NCBI GenBank assembly: GCA_902577285.1
Contig: CACGYL010000006.1
Coordinates: 1-50,875, forward strand
Origin: an uncultured Pelagibacteraceae bacterium
GTDB lineage: Bacteria; Pseudomonadota; Alphaproteobacteria; Pelagibacterales; Pelagibacteraceae
DNA: 50,875 nt
Reading direction: 5' to 3'
In this document: piece by piece, positions 16,970-26,179 of the stretch
How the letters are laid out: the number at the start of each line of letters is the position of its first letter
Position numbering within the stretch: position 1 is the first letter of the stretch
Position numbers and translations under genes: made by a program
Notes under the pieces: model-generated
Databases searched by the model: none
The model's input: only the letters and a program-made list of their open reading frames with translations
Told to the model about the DNA's origin: nothing

Positions 16970-17896
16970 ATGAAAAAAAAAATTTATTTTTGGGCATCAG
17001 ACATATCAAATAGTAGTGGTGAAGGAATACTAGCAAACTCATTTATAAAAAATTATAAAAAAAATAAGAGTATAGAATTTATAAATATTTCAAATAAAGA
17101 CATATATCAAAAAAAAAATAATTTTATGAATTACAAAAATAGATACGACACAATATATCATAAATATATTCATCCATTTAAAGGAGTTTATAGAATATGG
17201 ACATATTATTTTAAGAAAGAAAATATTTGTTATATTAATTATTTACCCCTTTGGAACTGTATGTTATTTTTTTTACTACCAACAAAGACATTATTAGGGC
17301 CTGTAACCGGATCTATTAATAGAAAATACCCATCTATGCTATTTTTTAGCATACTTGAAAGATTAAGTTTATTAATAATAAAAAAAAAAAATTTCAAGAT
17401 TACTTTTTCACATAATTTTTATTTAAAAAAATATAATCTTAGTAAAAAAAAATATAAATCAAATTTTATTTTACAAGATTTTTTTTACAGAAAGAGGAGT
17501 AAAATTAAAAAATTCGATTTCATTATATATTATAGAAAAAATTCAAAACTTAATGAAAGATATATAATTAATCTTATTAAACAATTAATAAAAATTAACT
17601 TAAAAATAGCAGTAATAGGAAATAAGATAAAGCATAAAAATGTTAAAAATTTTGGATATGTTTCAAGAAAAAAATCAATTTCTATTATTTCTAAATCAAA
17701 TTATGCGCTTTCTAATCCAGAGAATTTATATAGTTATTTTGTTCAAGATTGCTTGAGCAATCAATTAACTATATTTTATAACATTTTTTTCAAAAAATAT
17801 AATATTTTAAATAAAAAAAAAATGATACCAATACTGTTTCAATCTTACAGTCAAGATTTTAAAATTATAAAAAATAATATTAAAAAACTAAAGTAA
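16970..17896 (+). CDS. Putative glycosyltransferase (GT4-like)
   Basis: A 308-residue, lysine-rich protein. The N-terminus FWASDISNSSGEGILANSFI resembles the donor-domain start of GT4 enzymes (glycine-containing loop at 16-20). TLLGPVTGSINRKYPS (about 107-122) is also seen in GT4 relatives. The C-terminal half has NFGYVSRKKSISIISKSNYALSNPE, where GT4 proteins have the glycosyl-acceptor region. The canonical E-x7-E region is poorly conserved, so this may be a degenerate or specialised member. It ends in a nine-base tail-to-tail overlap. Confidence 0.58.
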   Translation: MKKKIYFWASDISNSSGEGILANSFIKNYKKNKSIEFINISNKDIYQKKNNFMNYKNRYDTIYHKYIHPFKGVYRIWTYYFKKENICYINYLPLWNCMLFFLLPTKTLLGPVTGSINRKYPSMLFFSILERLSLLIIKKKNFKITFSHNFYLKKYNLSKKKYKSNFILQDFFYRKRSKIKKFDFIIYYRKNSKLNERYIINLIKQLIKINLKIAVIGNKIKHKNVKNFGYVSRKKSISIISKSNYALSNPENLYSYFVQDCLSNQLTIFYNIFFKKYNILNKKKMIPILFQSYSQDFKIIKNNIKKLK

Positions 17897-19183
17897 TTTA
17901 TTTATTTTAATATTTTTTTTTAAAATTAAGTAAATTGGTATTAAATAAATACCTGATGTCTGCACAAGTAATCTATCAGTAGTGGTAGCAAGATAATGTT
18001 TATAAGATGGATCATTTGTAAAAAAATAAATTAAAAAAATAAAAGAGATACTACAAAAAAAATAAACTATATACGGTAATACTAATTTAAAATTATCTTT
18101 AAAATTAAAGACTACAATTACTGCAAGAAATAATAGATAAGTTTTACATTTAATTAAGGCAACTACTATTGCTTTAAAAATATCTGACGTTCGAGCAATG
18201 ATATAATCAACTTTTAATATGTTTTGTACATCAGTGATTTGATAATTGAGCCAACCTGTATTAATAACATTTAAATAATTATAAAAAATATAGTATTTAA
18301 TTATAACAAGTATTGAAAACGTTAAAAAAACTATAAAAAAAATTGGATCAATTTTTTCTTTTTTTAAGAAAGATTTGACAAATGCATATATAAAAAAAAA
18401 TATGACAAAAAATAGTGCTTCATTTTTAAACCATAATGAAGCATTAGCAAATAAAACTATTGGGAATAAATAGAAAATTTTTTTTTGATCAAGATACTGG
18501 TCAAAGAAGTAGAAAATAAAAATTAATGATGAGAAAACTAAAATTTCTTGGTAGCCTGATAAGATATAGTAATCAAGTGTCAAAAACATAAATAAAGTTG
18601 TATAGATGCATTTATTTAAGTTTTTTTTCTCAGAAGACGCGATTAAGAATATTGACAGGCAATAGCAAAATACATAAAAAATTCGTCCAACGTACTCAGT
18701 ATCAATAAAGCTATTTTTCCAAAAAAATGACCAGATGTAAGGGCCTAAATAAGGATAAGATGCATCTCCTGGCATATTGGATAAATTCAAAAAACTTTTA
18801 CTATTATAAAAATTCAATACTTTATATATCCAGACCTCAGCAGCATCCCACTCTAGTATTAAATTTGAACCGATTGATAAACTTATAATTAAGACAAACA
18901 GAAAAAGGATTATTAATTCATTCGGTAATTCTTTTTTTTTTAAATTAAATAAATTTATAAACGGCAACAAAATTAAAATAATAAAGACAATTTTTTGACT
19001 GATGTTTGTAAAGGAGATTAGTAAAAGTAAGTTTACAAATATTCCTAAATTAAGTGTAATTTTTTCTGATCTTGAAATATCAAAATTTTTATTTAGGAAA
19101 GTAAATTGTGTTTTTAATATTGGAAAATGAATTATCCATAAAATTGCAGATATTATAAAAATAATATTTAATATTTCAGTCAT
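17888..19183 (-). CDS. Putative GT-C-type membrane glycosyltransferase
   Basis: A 431-residue protein with about eleven membrane helices. A periplasmic loop after an early helix has LEWDAAEVWIYKVLNF (about 110-125). This acidic W-D-A-A-E pattern is like the catalytic DxD/DxE loop of GT-C enzymes (PMT, ArnT, STT3 type). Such enzymes use polyprenyl-linked sugars in the periplasm. The family assignment rests on topology and this motif only. It overlaps the small upstream gene by eight bases and may act with its product. Confidence 0.55.
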   Translation of the reverse strand: MTEILNIIFIISAILWIIHFPILKTQFTFLNKNFDISRSEKITLNLGIFVNLLLLISFTNISQKIVFIILILLPFINLFNLKKKELPNELIILFLFVLIISLSIGSNLILEWDAAEVWIYKVLNFYNSKSFLNLSNMPGDASYPYLGPYIWSFFWKNSFIDTEYVGRIFYVFCYCLSIFLIASSEKKNLNKCIYTTLFMFLTLDYYILSGYQEILVFSSLIFIFYFFDQYLDQKKIFYLFPIVLFANASLWFKNEALFFVIFFFIYAFVKSFLKKEKIDPIFFIVFLTFSILVIIKYYIFYNYLNVINTGWLNYQITDVQNILKVDYIIARTSDIFKAIVVALIKCKTYLLFLAVIVVFNFKDNFKLVLPYIVYFFCSISFIFLIYFFTNDPSYKHYLATTTDRLLVQTSGIYLIPIYLILKKNIKINKLL

Positions 19184-19601
19184 TTATCCTTTCAATAAAA
19201 TAACAGTTTTCGTATTGCTCAATTATTTTAAAATTTCCTAAAAATTTACCTCTGTGGAAAAATTTTATAGATCCATCATTTAGTGGCCTTATATTATATG
19301 CATTAAGAACAATAATTTTATCCTCATAAAAATTTATATTTGGGTTATAAAAAAACCATTCACTATTAGGTTTTTGAATATAATTTATTGTAGTGATATT
19401 TTTATTTAAATTATATTTTTCATAAATGTTCTTAATAAACCCATATCCACTATGATGACAATTTCCATAATGATAAGTCATTCTTTCGGAAAAATTATTT
19501 TTTACAATATAATAGAAATTATAAAACGTATTATTATAGATCATTACTATAAAAAAGATTAATACTAATAAAAAAATTTTTCTTTTATTTTGGCTAATCA
19601 T
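19176..19601 (-). CDS. Small membrane-anchored protein of unknown function
   Basis: A 141-residue protein with one N-terminal membrane helix (about 8-28) and an extracytoplasmic domain rich in Asn, Tyr and aromatic residues, with three cysteines. I do not recognise it. It overlaps the Gfo/Idh-like gene upstream by eight bases and the GT-C-like gene downstream by eight bases, so it is translated with them. It could be an accessory domain to the GT-C-like protein. The separate 586-residue GT-C-like protein at 22836-24596 has a soluble tail of similar size fused on. Confidence 0.6.
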   Translation of the reverse strand: MISQNKRKIFLLVLIFFIVMIYNNTFYNFYYIVKNNFSERMTYHYGNCHHSGYGFIKNIYEKYNLNKNITTINYIQKPNSEWFFYNPNINFYEDKIIVLNAYNIRPLNDGSIKFFHRGKFLGNFKIIEQYENCYFIERIND

Positions 19602-20472
19602 AAAATTGGATATATTTTTTTAATTTTTTTAGAATTTTGTTTTTCTCTATTAAAATATTTTTATGAAATTCTAATGTCTGGAAATCTAAATGTGTTTTAT
19701 TTTTTAGAGCTGAGTAAAGCATATCAAAACTAGTATATTTACCTTTATAAATAATTTTTTTTTGGTTTGATATTAAATTTTTTTTAAAATCAAAGTTAAT
19801 TATTTTTCCATTGTTTATAGATAAATTTTTATTATTTTTATTTGAATTATTAATTTTTACTTTTAACATAAATTCATCAAAATAATAATCGATAATAATT
19901 TTTTCATAAAAACCTTTATTTTTAATTATTTCAACTTTTTTAATTTCAGACTTTGGAAATTTTTTAAATAAGTATAAAATAATAGATAATGGATGGTCCA
20001 ACCAATCATGAATTGAGTCAAATTTTTTTTTATAAAACCTATCTTTATTTGAAAAATTGATTGTAAGTTTTTTTAAAGACTTGTTATTTATTTCCTTAGA
20101 TATTTTTTTTGTAATAGGACTAAAAAGATAAGTGTAGTTTACTAATAAAAAGTTTTTGTCTGATATTAAATTTTTTATATTTTTAAATTGAGATAAATTA
20201 TTTAAAAAAGGTTTTTCAATAATTATTCTATTAAATTTAATATTTTTTTTTAAAAATCTAAAGTGGGTTTTAGCAGGTGAGCATATGTGTAAAGTTTCTA
20301 TTTTATCGTAAATTTTATTGAATTCTTTTTCACTCAACTTAATATTTTTGCCAAAATCAAAATAGGATTTTCTTAATTTGACGTAGATTTTTGAATAAAT
20401 TTTTTTTTTTTCTAGAAAATTTATAATTTTTTTTGACCATTTTCCAAAACCTATTATAAGGTGATATTTCAT
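19594..20472 (-). CDS. Gfo/Idh/MocA-like oxidoreductase
   Basis: This 292-residue protein starts with a beta strand and GFGKWSKK (8-15) nucleotide-binding loop. It has HICSPAKTHF (62-71) and the catalytic-type E86-K87-P88, the signature of Gfo/Idh/MocA dehydrogenases. These oxidise or reduce sugars and sugar nucleotides with NAD(P). It is shorter than most members (usually 320 residues or more), and the C-terminal sheet looks reduced. Its start codon is separated by only three bases from the divergent start at 20476. Confidence 0.75.
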   Translation of the reverse strand: MKYHLIIGFGKWSKKIINFLEKKKIYSKIYVKLRKSYFDFGKNIKLSEKEFNKIYDKIETLHICSPAKTHFRFLKKNIKFNRIIIEKPFLNNLSQFKNIKNLISDKNFLLVNYTYLFSPITKKISKEINNKSLKKLTINFSNKDRFYKKKFDSIHDWLDHPLSIILYLFKKFPKSEIKKVEIIKNKGFYEKIIIDYYFDEFMLKVKINNSNKNNKNLSINNGKIINFDFKKNLISNQKKIIYKGKYTSFDMLYSALKNKTHLDFQTLEFHKNILIEKNKILKKLKKYIQFYD

Positions 20473-20475
20473 ATT

Positions 20476-21180
20476 ATGAATAAAATGCTTTCTATAATTG
20501 TTCCAGTTTACAACGAAATTGGTACTGTTGAAACAGTTATTAAAAAATTAATAGATTTAAAATTGTATAACAACCTTAATAAAGAAATAATTATAGTGGA
20601 TGATCATTCTACAGATGGATCAAAAGAAATCATTAAAAGTTATGAAAAAAAATATAATTTTATTAAGTGCTTATATAAGGAAGAAAATAAAGGTAAGGGT
20701 GACTCTCAAAAAATAGCAAAGAAATTAGTTTCTGGAGATTATGTTATAATACAAGATGCTGATTTGGAATATGATCCTAATGATATAAACAAGTTGGTTA
20801 AAATTGCAATTGATGAAAATAAAGAATTTGTAATTGGTTACAGAAAAATGAAAACTTCAATAAATCATCCATATTTTTATTTTAGAGAATTAGCAGTGAA
20901 TATGCTGACATTAACTATGAATGTACTATATGGTGTTAAAATAATTGATTGTGCTTGTTGTTATCGTTTATTTTCAACAAATATTTGGAAAAACATACAT
21001 GGACGGGCAAACAAGTTTGAATATGATTTTAGTATAATTTGTCAAGCTATTAAAAAAACGAAGAAAATTGGTCAATGTGAAGTTTATTATAATTCTAGAA
21101 GTTATAAAGATGGAAAAAAATGTACGTGGGATGTTGGTATTTATGCTTTTAAAAGAATTATATTAGACAGATTTTATTAA
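20476..21180 (+). CDS. GT2 family glycosyltransferase (dolichol-phosphate-mannosyltransferase-like)
   Basis: A 234-residue GT-A enzyme with SIIVPVYNE (6-14), VDDHSTDG (41-48) and the metal site QDADLEYDP (93-101), the pattern of DPM1/polyprenyl-phosphate sugar synthases. There is no C-terminal membrane domain. Such enzymes charge polyprenyl phosphate with a sugar, and this would supply GT-C enzymes like those encoded nearby. The ATG at 20476 is preferred, because an earlier in-frame ATG at 20461 lies inside the divergent gene. Confidence 0.88.
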   Translation: MNKMLSIIVPVYNEIGTVETVIKKLIDLKLYNNLNKEIIIVDDHSTDGSKEIIKSYEKKYNFIKCLYKEENKGKGDSQKIAKKLVSGDYVIIQDADLEYDPNDINKLVKIAIDENKEFVIGYRKMKTSINHPYFYFRELAVNMLTLTMNVLYGVKIIDCACCYRLFSTNIWKNIHGRANKFEYDFSIICQAIKKTKKIGQCEVYYNSRSYKDGKKCTWDVGIYAFKRIILDRFY

Positions 21181-22442
21181 ACAATTTTTATTTTTGGAAA
21201 TGGAACAATAATTTTAAATTTTCTTTTCTTAAATCGATTATTCAATTTCTTAATGATTGCTTCTGCAAAATTCCAAGCTAAAATTATAATATAGTCAAAC
21301 TTCAAATTTTCTAAATCATCAAAATTAATAATCTTAATATTTTTTCCAGGAGTATATTTTCCCTGCTTTAAAATATTATCATCGACAATACTTGAAATAT
21401 GTTTTTTTCCAAGTTCAAATGCATGAGAAAACGTTGTTACTTTTGCTGGAGCTCCATATCCAATTAAAGTCAATTTTTTATTTAATATTTTGGATTTAAT
21501 GACTTTATTAATTTTTATTTTATGCAATTTTATTCTTTTAGAATATTTTCTAAAAATACTTGTATTTAAAATACCCATTTTTTTTTCCAAGAGTATTTGT
21601 TTTTTTAATTTTTTTGTTTTTGCCTTTTTATTTGAATGACCTACAAAAACTCTAATTGACCCACCTTGGGCATCAATTAAATCAAAATCTAAAACCTTTA
21701 GATCTATTGATGAAAAAAAACTAATTAAAGGATGTAGGGAATGATAAGACATGTGTTCATGATAAATTGTATCAAATGTCAATTTTTCAATAACATTTTT
21801 CAAATATGATACTTCAAAGATAAATAAACCATCTTTTGATAGAATATTTTTTACACCCTTTGCAAAGTCTTTTAAATCTGGCACATGTGCAAAAACATTA
21901 TTTGCTGTAATGATATCAAATGAATTATATTTTTTTTTTAAAAAAAAACTTTTTTTATAATTAAAAAAAATTGAGTTTATATCAATATTTTTTTTTTTAT
22001 TTAAAGATCTTAAATTTTTAGCTGGTTCTATTCCAACTACATTTTTAAATTTATCTTTTACGAAAAAATTTAGGAATGTTCCATCGTTACATGCGATATC
22101 TAATATTTTATGTTTTTTTTTGTTAAGTTTTTTTTTTTTTAAAATTCGTTGATAATAATTTTCAAAGTGCTTTACTAGAATTGGAGATGTACCACTCACG
22201 TACAAATAATTTTCAAACATTAATTTAGGATTAATTAAATGTTTTAATTGTACATGTTTGCATTGATCACAAAATAAACATACCAATGGAAACGAATTTT
22301 CATATGAATTTTTGTTTGTTACGTATGAATTTGCTAATGGGGTTTTATTAAAGTTTAATACTTCAATTAATTTTGGTGAGCCACATAATACACATTTTTT
22401 TCTAATTATATATTTTTTTTTATTTTTAAAATCTATTGTCAT
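21177..22442 (-). CDS. Sugar C-methyltransferase (TylC3/NovU-like, three-domain)
   Basis: The 421-residue protein has the layout of deoxysugar C-methyltransferases. An N-terminal zinc-binding part carries C17, C20, C58 and C61. A SAM-binding ILDIACNDGTFL (about 116-127) and the hallmark TIYHEHMSYHSL (about 222-233), with active-site Tyr, Glu and His, follow. The C-terminal domain has LIGYGAPAKVTTF. These enzymes methylate carbon 3 of 4-keto-6-deoxy nucleotide sugars. The CDP-glucose 4,6-dehydratase at 36087 could supply such a substrate. It ends in a four-base convergent overlap and follows a cupin gene. Confidence 0.9.
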   Translation of the reverse strand: MTIDFKNKKKYIIRKKCVLCGSPKLIEVLNFNKTPLANSYVTNKNSYENSFPLVCLFCDQCKHVQLKHLINPKLMFENYLYVSGTSPILVKHFENYYQRILKKKKLNKKKHKILDIACNDGTFLNFFVKDKFKNVVGIEPAKNLRSLNKKKNIDINSIFFNYKKSFFLKKKYNSFDIITANNVFAHVPDLKDFAKGVKNILSKDGLFIFEVSYLKNVIEKLTFDTIYHEHMSYHSLHPLISFFSSIDLKVLDFDLIDAQGGSIRVFVGHSNKKAKTKKLKKQILLEKKMGILNTSIFRKYSKRIKLHKIKINKVIKSKILNKKLTLIGYGAPAKVTTFSHAFELGKKHISSIVDDNILKQGKYTPGKNIKIINFDDLENLKFDYIIILAWNFAEAIIKKLNNRFKKRKFKIIVPFPKIKIV

Positions 22443-22839
22443 TGTTCATAAAATCAATCCTTACAGTATCCTCTTCATAAGTTTTTTGATCTCTTGGATT
22501 TTTACTTAGTACGAGTATTTTAGTTTCCTCTGTATAGAACATTGCATGATCAACTAACGGACCAGTAAATAAAAGATCATTTTTATTAACAATTTTTTTT
22601 ATAATCTTGTCCTGAGAGTTTGTATTTTTAAAATAATACTCAAAAGATCCTTTCAGAACATAAATAAAATGCCAATCAGTTTTATGATAATGATTTGCTC
22701 TCCATGTATTTGCCTTAGAAACAATCAATGATGCACTTTTCATATTTAAGTCGCATAATGGTTGAATAATACCTCTTTCATCTTCATAGCCATCTGGTAA
22801 ATTTACTAAATCTTTATTCTTATATTTTTCATCTGTCAT
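22426..22839 (-). CDS. Cupin-domain protein, probably sugar-nucleotide modifying
   Basis: A 137-residue single-domain cupin from the ATG at 22839, which overlaps the upstream stop as ATGA. A GTG at 22848 is an alternative. It has the metal-site pattern A-N-H50-Y-H52-K-T-D-W-H57 followed by a FIYVLKGSFEYYF strand, and a second motif around GPLVDHAMFY. It may be an isomerase or epimerase for the same nucleotide sugar as the adjacent C-methyltransferase, whose start it overlaps by 17 bases. The exact reaction is not readable. Confidence 0.72.
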   Translation of the reverse strand: MTDEKYKNKDLVNLPDGYEDERGIIQPLCDLNMKSASLIVSKANTWRANHYHKTDWHFIYVLKGSFEYYFKNTNSQDKIIKKIVNKNDLLFTGPLVDHAMFYTEETKILVLSKNPRDQKTYEEDTVRIDFMNNDNRF

Positions 22840-24596
22840 GTTCCGCACCTATTGTTATTAATTTTATATACGTTAAATTTATTTTTTTTGTTTTTTATTA
22901 AAAAGTTTCTTATAGACTTTTTTTGATAAATTTCATCAACTTTAAGCGCAGACAAACATTTTGGAATTTTTTGTATATCTCTTATTATTATATATTTTAT
23001 AGAGTTTTCCTTTATATAATTAATTATATTTTTATTTTTATTTTTATTTATCAAATTCATACTATTTATGTACCTAGTTGGATAAAAATTTTCCTCAATA
23101 AAAATTGAATTTCTATCAAGAGAAAAGGCTAGAATATTTTCTGAAATATTTAATTTTTCTAACTCTATAGAGTTGAAATATGAATAGGAAAATCGATTCA
23201 TGTATTTGGATTTGTTCATTAAAACATTTTCATTAATATAAGCAACGAATACAAAACTTATTGATAATGATAAAATTGCAAATAACTGAAGAAATAGAGC
23301 ATATTTTACAAATTTCGTATCTTTAAAGTTATAAAAAAAAATTAATATTAAGAATGCTTCAAAATAATATCTTGGCAAAATTTGACCTGTGGAAAGTACT
23401 AAAATGATTATTATTAAAGGTAAAAAATAAACACTTCTCATAAGTGATATATTGAAAAGTGTTATTAGAAAAATCAAACCTAATGACCCAGATAGGCCAC
23501 TTAATGTTAATGGCACAAACGGCTTTGTAAATATTTTGAAATCTTTAAAATTAAATAGCCAACCCTCAGAGCTTCTTACAGACAATGAGAAAGCATCCAT
23601 AATTGATCTGTCATTAAAATAAGTATCAAAAAAAGGAAGAAATGGATTTCCGAAGTAATAACTTTTCAAAAACAAAATTGGAAATAAAGTAAAAAGGAAA
23701 CTTATAAATGATGTAAATATTATAAATTTATAATTTTGTTTATTTAGTATTAAAAAGTAAATAAAAAGTGGCCCACCTATTAAAATATATGATAGTTTTC
23801 CAGATATATAAAATAAAATTAATAGCGTAAAAAAAAATATTTCAATTTTATTTTTTATTAATTTTTTATGTACTAAAATAAAAAGAAATAAAAATAGAAT
23901 TGAAAAAAAAAGTTGAAGTTTTTGCGTAGAAATAAAAAATATTATAAGTGGACAAGAGACTAAAAATAAAAAAAAATTTTTTTTTTGGGAGAATAAAATA
24001 AAAAAAATTATTAAAGTAAAAAAATTAAGTTGTGATCCAAAATTATCTGATTTAAGCATTGGTGAAAAAAGCAGTAAAATTTCAGAGTTGGTAAATAAAC
24101 TAAACTCAAAATATTTTATAATATCCAGATTAGCTAAACCATTTTCAAATATATAAGTTGCAAAATATTGATGGAGAGCCAAACTATCAGCATCGCTAAT
24201 TGGTAAAATAGTTATTAAATAAAAAATAAATAATACTAAAAGAATAAATTTCGTACTTTTGTCTTTTTCAAAAAAAAATAAATTAATTTTTTTGATATTA
24301 TTTGTGAAATATTTAAAATTTATTAAAGATAGAAAAATTAATAGGCCTAACGTAAAATAAAAAAAAGAAATAATTAACTTATTTGAGTAAAAAATTAATA
24401 AAAGATTAAAAACAAATGAAAAAAAAAGGAAAAATAAGAAGAAAATTACAATTGGAAGATAATCACTAAATAATTTTATATTTTTCTTTTGTATTATTGA
24501 TGATATTAAAAAACTGTTACATAAAATTAATATTAAGAAAAGAGAACTTGTAACGAAATTTGTTGCAAAATTTGGACTATACGAGATTTCGTACAT
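22836..24596 (-). CDS. Large polytopic membrane protein, GT-C-like
   Basis: A 586-residue protein with about eleven to thirteen membrane helices and a C-terminal soluble domain (about 455-586). An acidic loop ISDADSLALHQYFATYIFENG, cited from about 132, follows an early helix, as in GT-C glycosyltransferases. This suggests transfer of a sugar from a polyprenyl carrier on the periplasmic face. The family is not recognised with certainty. It is translationally coupled to the cupin gene and starts 14 bases from a divergent methyltransferase gene. Confidence 0.55.
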   Translation of the reverse strand: MYEISYSPNFATNFVTSSLFLILILCNSFLISSIIQKKNIKLFSDYLPIVIFFLFFLFFSFVFNLLLIFYSNKLIISFFYFTLGLLIFLSLINFKYFTNNIKKINLFFFEKDKSTKFILLVLFIFYLITILPISDADSLALHQYFATYIFENGLANLDIIKYFEFSLFTNSEILLLFSPMLKSDNFGSQLNFFTLIIFFILFSQKKNFFLFLVSCPLIIFFISTQKLQLFFSILFLFLFILVHKKLIKNKIEIFFFTLLILFYISGKLSYILIGGPLFIYFLILNKQNYKFIIFTSFISFLFTLFPILFLKSYYFGNPFLPFFDTYFNDRSIMDAFSLSVRSSEGWLFNFKDFKIFTKPFVPLTLSGLSGSLGLIFLITLFNISLMRSVYFLPLIIIILVLSTGQILPRYYFEAFLILIFFYNFKDTKFVKYALFLQLFAILSLSISFVFVAYINENVLMNKSKYMNRFSYSYFNSIELEKLNISENILAFSLDRNSIFIEENFYPTRYINSMNLINKNKNKNIINYIKENSIKYIIIRDIQKIPKCLSALKVDEIYQKKSIRNFLIKNKKNKFNVYKINNNRCGT

Positions 24597-24610
24597 ATAA
24601 ATATTTAATT

Positions 24611-25183
24611 ATGCATATTAACTCATATAATATACTTGACAAGATAATTGCCTCCTTCAGATCAAAAGAATTAAAAAAAAATTTTTCTTTAAAGGATAAA
24701 ATAATTTTAGATTTTGGTTGCGGATCAAATTTCCCGCAAATAAAAAAAGTATACAATCAATGCCGAGAAGTTACATTAGTTGACAGAGTTACTGATAACT
24801 TTAAAGACGGAAAATATAGTTTTATAAATTACGATAATGACCTTAGCATATTAAAAAATAACATATCTAATTCTCATTATGACATAATTATTTTATCTGC
24901 TGTTATTGAACATTTAGATAATCCTGAATATATTTTAAATATTTTGAAAACTAAATTAAATGGCGATGGTGTTTTTTTTTTAACAGCGCCTGGTAAAAAA
25001 TCTCAACCATTATTAGAGTTTATGGCTTATAAACTAGGAGTAATAAACGCAGATCTTATAAGAGAACATAAAAGATATTATGATAAAAATGAATACATAT
25101 TACTCTCTAAAAAGACAAATATGAAAATCGAAAAATTTTATCATTTTGAATTAGGAATGAATACAGCTTGCATTTTAAAGTAA
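24611..25183 (+). CDS. Class I SAM-dependent methyltransferase
   Basis: A 190-residue protein from the ATG at 24611, chosen because it clears the divergent upstream gene. An in-frame ATG at 24560 would overlap it. It has SAM motif I ILDFGCGSNF (32-41), the acidic VTLVDRV strand, and LSAVIEHLDNP, the motif IV region of Methyltransf_11/23 types. This is followed by GVFFLTAPG. It probably methylates a sugar or a lipid-linked intermediate. It ends in a nine-base tail-to-tail overlap. Confidence 0.85.
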   Translation: MHINSYNILDKIIASFRSKELKKNFSLKDKIILDFGCGSNFPQIKKVYNQCREVTLVDRVTDNFKDGKYSFINYDNDLSILKNNISNSHYDIIILSAVIEHLDNPEYILNILKTKLNGDGVFFLTAPGKKSQPLLEFMAYKLGVINADLIREHKRYYDKNEYILLSKKTNMKIEKFYHFELGMNTACILK

Positions 25184-26152
25184 TTTTTTTTTGTAAAATT
25201 TCATTCTAATAGTTTGATCATTTTTCTTTATTTTAAATTTTTTCATATTCTTTTCCAGAGTTTTTATCTCAGTAGAAAAACTTGCAAATTTAAAATTTCT
25301 TCCAAAATATTTTCTGAATATTTTTGATCCAACTTTATAGTTCCTTTTATCAACTAAGTTATTTTTAAAGTTTATTAACTCTTTATCAACTTTGAGAATT
25401 TTAGAAATTTTTGTGGCAACATCTGTTATGGTATTATTAAACGAAACCAAATTACAAACAAATGATGGTAAGTTATTTTTTTTAATTATATATTTGTAAA
25501 TTTTAACAATATCACTAACAGATATAAATGGTCTAAATTGCTTACCATCACCATCTATAAAAATTTTTTTTTTTCTCATCAAATTATATACAAATATATT
25601 AATTACTAAATCTAATCTCATAGTATTTGAAAATCCAAAAAGTGTCGAATTTCTTAAAGCATTCACTTTAAAATTATTATTTTTTAATTTTAATATTTTA
25701 TTTTCTGCTTTATAATTTGCTTTTGCATATGTACTCAAAGGATTTTTTTTTCCATCTTCATATACTTTATTTTTGTTAAAACCATAAACAGAGCAAGTGG
25801 AATTAAAAATGAATCTTTTTACACCTGCTTTTTTTGCTAATTGCGCGAATTTTAATCTACTTTTATAATTAACATTCCATGTATGGGAAGAATTTAATTC
25901 AGAAGAAGGATCATTTGAAATTCCATTTAAATCACAAACTATATCAATTCCGTTGAAGTCCGTAATTTTAATGTCTGTAATATTTTTTTTAATAAATTTT
26001 ATGTTTTTACTATATTTAAGTTTTCTTCTATTTCTAAATATCCAAGGAAAATATAATTGATCGAAAATTACAATTTTGTAATTTTTTAAAAGTTCCTGAC
26101 TTAATACTGTACCTAAATAACCTGCACCACCTGATATTAGTATTGTTTTCAT
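25175..26152 (-). CDS. NAD-dependent epimerase/dehydratase (extended SDR) with altered YxxxK
   Basis: This 325-residue extended SDR has GGAGYLG (8-14), the acidic IFDQ strand end, FNSTCSVYG (116-124) with the catalytic Ser/Thr, and the active-site tyrosine Y142. The position four residues later is Asn146 instead of the usual lysine (Y-A-K-A-N-Y-K). The later FRPFISVSDIVKIY is typical of nucleotide-sugar SDRs. The role in the polysaccharide pathway is likely, but the substrate is unknown and the activity may be unusual. Confidence 0.8.
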   Translation of the reverse strand: MKTILISGGAGYLGTVLSQELLKNYKIVIFDQLYFPWIFRNRRKLKYSKNIKFIKKNITDIKITDFNGIDIVCDLNGISNDPSSELNSSHTWNVNYKSRLKFAQLAKKAGVKRFIFNSTCSVYGFNKNKVYEDGKKNPLSTYAKANYKAENKILKLKNNNFKVNALRNSTLFGFSNTMRLDLVINIFVYNLMRKKKIFIDGDGKQFRPFISVSDIVKIYKYIIKKNNLPSFVCNLVSFNNTITDVATKISKILKVDKELINFKNNLVDKRNYKVGSKIFRKYFGRNFKFASFSTEIKTLEKNMKKFKIKKNDQTIRMKFYKKKLL

Positions 26153-26179
26153 TTCAAAAAAGTTCTAATTAGAGACATT

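Noticed and set aside
17888-19601. Frameshift splitting one gene into the 141-residue and 431-residue proteins
   Set aside because: The eight-base overlap and the separate N-terminal membrane helices suggest two genes. The small protein lies at the upstream side, unlike the C-terminal tail of the 586-residue relative.
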